Origin: Phallusia fumigata
Lineage: Eukaryota; Chordata; Ascidiacea; Phlebobranchia; Ascidiidae
NCBI GenBank assembly: GCA_008931825.1
Contig: QXVZ01006558.1
Span: forward strand, 1 to 20,016
Direction: 5' to 3'
Length of the DNA: 20,016 nucleotides
This document shows positions 1-9,500 of this stretch, one piece after another. The notes below the pieces were generated by a model. That model was not told the origin of the DNA and made no database searches. It saw nothing but the letters and a program-made list of their open reading frames with translations. Made by a program: the position numbers and the translations under genes. How positions within the stretch are numbered: the stretch's first letter is position 1; every line of letters starts with the position of its first letter.

Positions 1-38
1 GATGTAAGAATATTATGTAATGTCCGTTACGCTAAATC

Positions 39-110
39 AGGGGTTGGCAACCCCTCAGTCGGCCAGTTTACAAATGACCAAAATTGCAATCTGTAAAAGG
101 CTGGTTTCAA
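39..110 (-). mobile_element. hAT-like non-autonomous element, fragment
   Basis: A hAT-type end (CAGGGGTTGGCAACC) starts at 38-39. The following bases, including GGCCAGTTTACAAAT, match the reverse complement of the right end of the complete element at 14009-14173. The copy is therefore the same family in the opposite orientation. I cannot find its far end before exon 204, so it is truncated or too diverged. Host is the intron before exon 204. Confidence 0.55.
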
Positions 111-203
111 TGTTTACATTTGCACTCTGTTTCTCATTGCTCAGCTTGGCTCAAAAACTATGTTTTTGTTGGATATTTGTTCAAACCATGTGGTTACTTG
201 CAG

Positions 204-516
204 TACAAGATTCTGATGTATGTGACGAAACAAAAACCTGTTTCCACTTGTCAAATAACAACCACTTTCCACTTCACAGTAAGTAAACAACTTTTTGAGA
301 AAAAGCAATTACTTTTAATATGTCTAGCCCTATGGCATACCTTTAATTTTGTGACCAATTTTTAGGTTGAAGGTTACCACTTTCTTTGCCTTTTTTTAAC
401 TGTTTTAATATTTTTAGGTTCAAGCCAATAATTACGTGAGTTTTACTGATGACCAAAAGCAGACATGGAGCGTTTTGTTTGAAAATAATCAACAGCAAGT
501 TGATTTTGCAAAACAA
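204..516 (+). CDS. FKBP15: FKBP15 exons encoding the C-terminal part of the WH1/EVH1-like domain
   Basis: There are two exons, 204-278 and 418-516, both phase 0, so they encode exactly 25 and 33 residues. The first starts YKILMYVTKQKPVS and aligns with human YRILLYISQQQPVT. The second, VQANNYVSFTDDQKQTWSVL, aligns with the human stretch ending NNYSTFYDDQRQNWSI and runs to DFAKQ (human EFNKQ). In vertebrate FKBP15 this N-terminal region is WH1/EVH1-like and is thought to bind Pro-rich actin regulators. The 5' part of the domain must lie before the window, because the bases just before 204 form a clean acceptor (ttacttgcag). Donors are GTAAGT in both cases. Confidence 0.9.
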
Positions 517-3500
517 GTAAGTTGCCAGTTGTCATGCCGACCATGTTTGGCATAAAGCGACAACCACAAAACATTGTTATCCTGGTCCTTCAGTTTATTT
601 TTTAAAGCTAAGAATATATTCGGAACACTGAACATGGACCTCTTCATATCTAGCAGGGCTTCTTAAGGTTAAGCTGTACAGACCACTTTTTAATTCATTT
701 CACACAGAACAAATAAATGATCAAATAAACAACACAGGGCCTAAAACAGTGTTTCTTTACTATGTTTATTCCATGGACTCCTTTTAACTGATATTTAAAT
801 CTAAAACCCCCCACCGAAAATTTTGTTCAGAAATGGTATTATTATACAAGTAGAATGGAAAAAATCGAACTTTTCAATTGATAAACTTTATGAACACCAA
901 ATATTCATTGCTACAAAATTTTATCGTCAGCTTTGGAATAGTATTTTAATCATATACTTAATTTTCCTAATTTAAATTTTTAAATATTTTAATCATTTTA
1001 AAGATTTTCTACTATGTAAATACAAAATTTTTCTCATTTAAGAACCTCCGGCTTAAATCTTTGAAGACCCACACATTTGTTAAATAAAATAACCGAAACC
1101 TTTGTAGATCTGCCTAGCCAAGTACATGAGCACTGGCAATGCTGCAACAGAGTCGGTTTCGCAAGATCTCACACCACGAGATGCTTCTGCCGCTACAGAA
1201 ACCGGCGATTCGCTTGAAGTGAAATACACTGGGTGGCTTCTGAATGCTGATGGAACACTAGGGGCAGTATTTGACAGCAACCACAACAATGAGAAGACGT
1301 TTCGATTCAAAACGGGAAAAGGAAAAGTTATTAAGGTGCGCTAGGCCAGTAATGTTAAAACCTTTTTGATTTGTGACTCTTCTTTACTAAATCTTTAAAC
1401 TAACAATGTAAGAAAGCTGAAATAGTAAAAACATAACTGCCGAAGAAAAACATTACTTCCAAAATTTATTGCACTGATGATGACAATATTGATTAGCGAA
1501 ATGTTTGCAATACAACATATTCACTACATACAAGTTCTCAGGCAGTTATGTTTTTACTTAAGCTACTCAACGAGTCTGTGTTTTTATTCTATGTTTATAA
1601 ATGTTTGTCAAGTTATTAATCAGGCTGCAATGCCACCCAATAATACTCAAGATTAACTTTTAATCTTAGTATTCCTGATATTCATTACTAATCTTATGTT
1701 TTTTACCAGGGTTGGGAAAGTGGAATGCTTGGAATGCAGAAGGGGGGAAAACGATTTATTGTCATTCCTCCACAACTTGCATATGGACAAAAACAAGTCG
1801 GATCGAGAGTTCCAGCAAATTCCACTCTCGTGTTTGAAGTTGATTTGCTGAGAGTAAGTGCAGTGTGTCTCTACTGCAACCAATATCTCGCTAAAACAGA
1901 AATCATTTCAAAATAGAGTGATAATGAAAAAATTATTGTGTTGTTTTGCTGGAANTACTGCAACCAATATCTCGCTAAAACAGAAATCATTTCAAAATAG
2001 AGTGATAATGAAAAAATTATTGTGTTGTTTTGCTGGAACTATTTAAAACCTAGTTACTAGTTTTAAAAACTGTTTGTTAAAAATAATTTTGTAGTGCATT
2101 TTGTTGTGTTTAAAATTGTTTTATATCCCATTGACACATATTTATAGTTAAAACAAATTACACAGTTCCCTAAGCTAAATCAGGTCCAGTTTTCAAAACA
2201 TGCAGCAAGGCAGTAGGTTTAAAAAATCATTTTTTGCAGGAATGTGGGTTGCTCCACTGTCTATCACTAATCAACATGTCTGCTTCATGGCAGATCTCAG
2301 AAATAAATTTTCTCTTGCATATTATCCATTGGTAAATATTAAATAAAACAATCAAAACCAAAGTAACATTTGTTTCTAACTTTTTTAGCTGAAGAAGTCT
2401 AAAGATTCATTGTCAGTTAAAAGTTCTGGATCCAATGAATCAGTGCCACTAGCTGCCGCCCAAGAGCAACTGCCCTCCATACCAAGCCAAGGTAACCTGC
2501 TTACTAACATTAAAATCATTAGTGCAATGTTTCCCTATTGTAAACACCCGGACTTCTGTAACTATGGGTTATTTATCCATTTGTGGTTTCATGATGTAAT
2601 TAATATAGTTTGATATCACCAAACAACTTGACATAAAATGGTAGAAATTAAATTAACTAAAAATGTTTTTGTAAGTTTACCCAAAAAATGTGTGATTGTG
2701 TGATTTACATTATTTCTTCATGCACATAAACCACTCTTCAATGTAAACTTATGTCACCAAAACAACACATACCTTTTTTTCACTTTTTAAATATTTGGCC
2801 ACTTTTAGCCAATCATGCACACCATAGGACTCCACTGGGTGGCGCCCAAGTTTTCTGCTCACCAAAACACGACAGAATTAATATCTGAAACTACAATTTG
2901 CAAGGCAGTAAGCATAGCCTTAACAATGATCTCAAATTTAAATATTTTTGTACTTTTTTATGCATAGCTGCTTCTCCATTTCCTGGAATGCCATCACCTG
3001 CAAACACCCAAACTTCCACTGTGTCACATCAGCACGACCAACTGCCTGCTGGACCACCGTAAGTACATTTTGTCGAGTTTGCATACCAGTTACATGTTAT
3101 TTACAACCTCTTGGTGTTTGTTAATATATGGGCCAAAACAGCAACCTAATGCTGTTTATTATCGATTACTCAAATTTAAATTACGTGACGCGAATGCGAA
3201 ATGTGCGCGACGGTTAAGAATTTGTTTGTTAACAACACGGATATTTGAACCAATCACATGGCTCTCATTGGTCACGTGAAGTACTAAACGACTTCTTGCA
3301 ATGTATATTTTCGCGTTGTTTACATACAACTGAATTAGCTGTGTAAAAATTTTTACAGAAATATAAAGTTTCCTGACAAAGAATGTCTGAACCGTGCAAC
3401 AGTATTATATGTGTAATGCGCGCTGAATCCAAAAAGTAAACATATAAAGCTCAGTCACAGTTGAATACACAAAGCGTGTTAGGGAACCAATTTTAATCCT

Positions 3501-6500
3501 TGAGCAAATGAATGCGTTTGATGCGTTAAATCGGTATGAACGAGCAATATGGAGGATAGGTAAAGAATTTACAGTTTTAAATAGTCTCAATAAGAAGACA
3601 AGACAGCATTTGTGTGTAACTGTTTCTACGTTTTGACAAACGCTGTCGTCATCATCAGAAAACGTAGAAACGTAGAAAATATATTTCACACGTATTGGCC
3701 TGGACCTTCTTTTAGAAAATGTAATTACCATAGGTCAATTTTGTATTTTGTTTCTTCTTACAACATTTAAGGATGATTTCAGAGCATAAAAAAATATCCT
3801 TGTTTTTTTCAACAACAGCTTAGTAACTTTAATCACAAACATAATGCTAAAGCGATTCGATTACTTTTGAAATCGAGTCAATGAAAAACTACACAGTGTT
3901 ATGGTATGTATCAATGAAAGCAAGGGTTTGTAAACAAACTTGGAACGGATAAGTCTGTGTCATTAGCTGATGCTTATGTAGATGACGCATGAACTCAATG
4001 TAGCCTTCAGGATACAAGCACGTTTCTGTAAACAAAATTTCATGCAGATAGCATCTTAATTTGCGACTGCAAAGGTTACGAAGTCTATGCGACTTTTAAA
4101 TCGCTCGAACTTAAATGTTCAAATTGTTGTTGTTGGTGTGCAAGGCACATTTAGGTATGGTTAGTTGCAGTGTTGAGAAACAGTCGCATATACTTGTTCT
4201 TAGGATTGTGGTTTGTGGTTTGTATTAGAAACAGAATTCTACAGCTCGTGCCAAATTAAATGTAGATTGCATTTTTATAGTAAAGTTTTTCATCTGTAGT
4301 ATTTCGTTTTATTTAGGCTAGTGGTGCCAAACTGTTTAACATCTTTATATAAAGGAATGAAAAATTCCAAAATAAGCAAAGGGGGTGTGCATTAGATAAG
4401 GTTGGAAATCACCGGTATAGTTTAACGTTGTTCTAGTTGTAGTGCAGTTTTAAGCATGTGTTAGTATGCAAATGGTGCGCCTCTAATATTCGCCTGCTAC
4501 ACAGTTTTGGTCTCGTTTCGTCACTGCCATATTGCAACGAGTAAAGCATGTGACCGCTAGAGGCGCACCGTTTGCATACTTTTTGTGCTGGGGCTTTTTT
4601 GTTTACAATGCACGTAACGCGCGCATTGGTTGGAAGTGTCAACAAACGACCGAGTCCTCGATGAATGGTCTAGGTAGCTGAAAAAGCGACAATAAATCAC
4701 TTTGTGTCTCTTCGCAGTTTACACCCGAAATCTGTATTCGTATTTTAGCGTGAGTAAAAAGTATTGCAGTTATTGGGTGTAGGTGAAGAGTGAATGTATT
4801 TCATTTATTAAAGGTGTTAAATTCATGTGTGTAGTCAGAATTAGAAAAAAGTTTCCAATGCAGTTATGACGTAGATATGAAATCAAGCTGTTTAGTAAAC
4901 GCATGTCGCATTTCTATGGAAAAAAATGTGTTTTTTTGTTGCTACCTACACAGATTAAGCGTTGGCGAGTTAACTATAACACACGTTAACACGATAATTA
5001 CAACATCAAAAACATCCTGTTTAGTTTAATAAGTGGATTTCCACTTTTCGTAGAACTAAAGACCCCCCAGCTCTCAACCTAAATTAACCTTGCCGTGAAA
5101 CTACTTTTGTTTACAAAGTTAATTTGTCAGAAGGTGCAGGTGTAAGACTGTGTTTCACAACCAAGCACCCCATAGTAGATGCAATTTGAAGCCTATGCAT
5201 GCGTAACAATCTTTCCAATTAATATCAAAGTGTGATAATTATTTAGCTTAAAAGTCAGTTATTCAAATTTCAGCTGTGAAAAGTTTCTATGGTCTCACTT
5301 TCCCTCAAGATAGGGATGTTCAAAGTAGATTACCTGACTATTCCAGAATAGTGGTTTCGAATCCAGAATATCGAATCCAAGTCTTAAATTAATTTTGGCA
5401 GAATGACACACAAAATTGTATGTAACAAAACAACAATAAAGAACTGTTTATTTATTATTTAAAAGGTAACCAGTTTCTTCTATTATATCTCCTGTAACCC
5501 AAAGGTGATTTTCCTTTAAACGTGTAACTCTAAACAATGTTAGATGTGCAGTAGTTACATGTGAAGGTTGTAAAAAACGTTTGTAATCGAAAAGTCTAAG
5601 CCAGTAAGGCACAAATGCACAACTAAAACAAGTTGCACAATCAACGACGCTTTTAAATTTTTGCTGATGCTGCAGAAATTCGTTGCGATTGTTCCGTTAC
5701 TCGTTGTTATTTTGAAATGTCACAAGTTGAACTCGCGCGGCTTAGCATTAGCTAACAAGAAAACGAATGGTGTTGTATCGGCGCTGTTGCGAATGTCACT
5801 CGCATTCACACAAAAGGCAGACGAATTGTGCTCGCTCGTTTACACGCCGTTTTTGACAGAATAATATCGGTTCCAATTACCCGATATAAACGGCAAATTT
5901 GGATTCCATATTCTACTTTAAACATCCCTACTTGATGCAATAAACACGTTCTCTTTTGCCCAATGTTTAATGCGGCCCTGTAGAGGTTATGATTGACAGG
6001 AAGTGTAAACACTTTGTTCGCAGCTAGTCTGCGTTATAGATCTTTTTTGTTCTGCTGATATAAAAAGCAGTAAGTGGCAGGAAATGCGATGTTGGCTGTT
6101 TTTATTTTAATTCAATATCACGTCATGTGTGTTTTCCTGCAGCAAAACCCTTTTTCGTTTCATTTCTCGGTAATTGGGCAGCGAACAGTGTTTGCAGCAA
6201 GCAGCGAAACAACGAATTGTGCATTGTGATCCTTGCACAGTAGCAAGCCAAAACTTTGTGGTTAGATCAGGATTTGAGATAAATGACTTCACTTGAGTTG
6301 AGGCTTTGAGTACCAGGACTTGAGTTGAGTCTTACTGTCGTTTAAAAGTAAAAAAAGAATTTATCGAGCTGACAAGCGGACCTTTCATCGAAAAAAAACA
6401 GCAGTTGTTGCAGACAGTCTGTTTTGTTCTTGGAAATGTTTCGCTTTTCTGTCACTGTGGTTGCTGCTTTTTTCAAGTCGAGTTTCTAGCAGAGCTTATA

Positions 6501-9500
6501 GGCGACCCTGTCTACCACACGACAGTGATTTTAATAAAACACCACTTCAAATAACGACGTTGGTTGTATCTAAGACAGGTGCATTTTAATATATCATTTA
6601 AAACCTGAAATTGTGAAATTCCGATCAGCCATGGACAACATCGTCAACGTCGGTTCCCTTGATCACGTGACCCTAGTAGCCGACAACGTCACCAGGTGAG
6701 GCATTGTGGGTAAAACAGCTTTCGCGCCAAAATCGAAGCCACGAAAATGCGTTTTTTGCAGGACAGTACAGTTTTACAACGGAGTTCTCGGGTTCAAACG
6801 TTTGGAAACTCCTCAATTTCCGTTCGTCGCTCAATGGCTTGAGATGACAGACGGAACAAAACTTCACATTGTGGAACCAGCTAAAGGAAGTATAAGGTAC
6901 GGCACGGATGCAAATTCCAGGGTAGACATTTTCCCCTTTTTTTGGTTTGGGGGTCCTTCTATTCATTTGTCCCCCCCCCCTCCTAATATTTATTTATGTA
7001 TTTTTTATTTGGATTGTTTCAAAAACTGTTACAGCTATATATTTAATCAACTAATTATGAAACCCAAAATCTTGTTGAATTTTTCAAGCAGTTTCAACAC
7101 TGGTTTACTGTGGCAATAAACCAATTTTATCATTTTTTAAATACTTTTGCAACAGTTAGACGATCGCAAACATTTTTACCGGCGTTATAACGCTGTTTTA
7201 GGCGAGAGGTACTTGATCATTTGTGACATGAAAAATCTGTGTTGTGACGCAATTTTACGTCAATCGATATGACGTTACATACATAAAACATACACACATA
7301 GTGACGTAAAAAGGTGTCAATGTCATGCTTGTTATTTGTGATTTGATGGATCAACTTTTAACTAGTAATGACAATATTAGTTTGAAATGGGGCTTCTGAT
7401 TTAATTTTCTCGTGCGACGCTTTCAATAACTTTTTTGATATAGAGGAGGCACTTCCCCGCAAGATATGTCAAAATGCAACAAAATTGGTTTTTGGCATAA
7501 AAGGCAGAACAGCAGAACTGTTTTCAGATGGGAATGTCCCCTAAACCCCCTTTTTCACCCCACATGCACCCCAAAACCCACATATAGTTTATCCCTTATC
7601 CCATAGGAAACACGACTGTCTTGAACGGGAGTTCTGACGTTGTTAATCCGCAAGTGACTTACTTTTGAAATATTTATTAAAGTTTATTCCGTTGCCGCCG
7701 TAATTGCAGCAGTAATTGGCCACAGCGACATAATTGCTGTAGTTACGACGAACGCCCTGTATACCACATGTCAGAAATCCTGTACAAAATTCTTGCTAAA
7801 GTTAGGTTTATGAGTTTTTTGCTCAAAACTGACATGTAATATTACTGCGTGTAGTGAATACATGCTGTAATGTAAAGAAATGCAATGTATTTACCATATA
7901 CAAGCTTTCTGGCAATTACGCATTTAATCAAGCCGCTGTTGTCCTTTGAGGTTGTTCTCTGTATTTTCATTTAAACGCGTATTTTGGCAACAGCAACCGA
8001 CAACATATTCACTATAATTTGCACACAGTATTGACTTGTCGATTTTGATCCAGTTTTTGCCAAAAATTGACATTTCATTTACTTTCTTGTCGCTTTTATT
8101 GCAGGCGCACTGACAACCAGCAACGTAAAATCATATCCCGAGATCCACACTTCGCTTTTCGTATCAGAGATTTGGAACTCATGGTTGATGTGCTGAAATC
8201 GCGTGGTATCACTTACCACAGGGAAGGATTGGCTGGCACTAATGTACAGCAGGTCTTCTTCCATGATCCTGACGGCAACCTTCTTGAATTTTTCACCGAC
8301 TAAGCGCATTTTGTATCTGTTGCATTTTTGTTTTTTTTTTACTCCAGACTTCCCTTGTTGTGTAAGAATTACGTCTAGCAATTAAATGAAAAACATACCA
8401 GCGTAAGAATTTGTATTTAGTAAATACATTGTATTAATTGTGTTGTCATAAATGCACTGATGATAACAACAGCGATTGTTGAAATGTTTGCATTAAAATG
8501 TATTCACTTCATACAAGCTCTCCGGCAGATATGTTTTTAATAAACCTAATGTTGAAGTCGGCACCCTACGTTGAGCATTTGTTTGAAGCATTTGTTTTGT
8601 ATTTTTTTATTTGGAGAAGTACACAGGAAATGTCGTAGTGGCTCTATAGCATTCCTGGAGTCGACATTCTTTCTTTTTATAAATGTTTAACTTTTTTATT
8701 CTATGATCTTTTGCACAAGTAAGACAAAGCCACAACTACAAAAAATAACAAAAACCTATGCCTACCAGCATATACAGAAAAGCATGGCGTTATAATACTT
8801 CTGTCGAAAATTGTCTGATGCAAAGGAAATTTATTCTTTTCATCACGCTTTGTTTAAAACTATGTACCCAGAGATTGTTAACACTGTTTTTGCTACGTCG
8901 TAAGGCACTTGTTTGGTTAATGTGCTGAAAATGGTAAAACCATTGCGCTAAAAGTTCATGATTTATGAATTTTTCGTTGAAAGGTGTTTGTATGGTTTAC
9001 AAGTTATAGTTACAAAGCGCTTTACGTATTTCCTATTTGCACGTCTTTACTTTATCGATATACGATTAAAATAAACAGATGTGACAAACATATTAATACA
9101 CTNATTTGATTAATTTATTATTTGTGCATGAAAATATGTCCCAAACCCTGGCTTACTTAACTTTACGATACTACTTTTTTTCTACAGAATCGAGACTGTC
9201 AAAGGAAGAACCGCTTCGCTCAACGATCAAATATCGCAAGTAAAACATGTGGTAGTTTTAAAGTTATAGGATTAAAAAAGGAAAGGTTTATCTTTTACAT
9301 CAGGGATGCCTGAATTTGCTTCACGTATACGATAACACCCAAATTTCGAAAAGCTACATTACAAAAATATTGAAAACTAATTTATTACATTCACATTAAA
9401 GGACAGTATATGCAAACACAACTTAATTTCAAAAAAAACACAAAAGACATTTTCATTGACATTTTTAAGCGCATGATTTCGAAGTTTTAACACCCCCGTA

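Larger units (their letters stand above)
3059..9187 (+). other. FKBP15: 6.1 kb FKBP15 intron hosting a gene and several mobile elements
   Basis: This intron runs from GTAAGT at 3059 to tctacag at 9187, far longer than its neighbours. It carries the VOC gene (6631-8303), inverted-repeat elements at 3603-3715, 4463-4580, 5311-5930, 7838-7920 (fragment) and 8389-8538. Stretches 3059-3600, 3725-4460, 4580-5310, 5930-6630 and 8540-9187 hold no gene I can support. Around 6280-6340 the short unit ACTTGAGTTGAG recurs, looking like a decayed repeat. One N lies at 9103 with no duplication beside it. Confidence 0.85.

Noticed and set aside
1424-1558. CRISPR-like or regulatory array from the recurring CTGATGATGAC motif
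   Set aside because: Copies are dispersed through introns, not evenly spaced, and each sits in its own inverted repeat, so mobile elements explain them.
2240-2310. Extra exon after tttttgcag in the intron 1854-2388
   Set aside because: No suitable donor follows, and skipping it keeps the frame and homology from LLR to LKKSKD.
6673-7119. Long frames running out of the second VOC exon and its antisense
   Set aside because: They read through the donor at 6897 into a low-complexity intron; the spliced frame explains the homology.
9103-9103. Second N as another assembly seam
   Set aside because: Unlike 1955 there is no duplicated sequence on both sides, so it is probably a single uncalled base.
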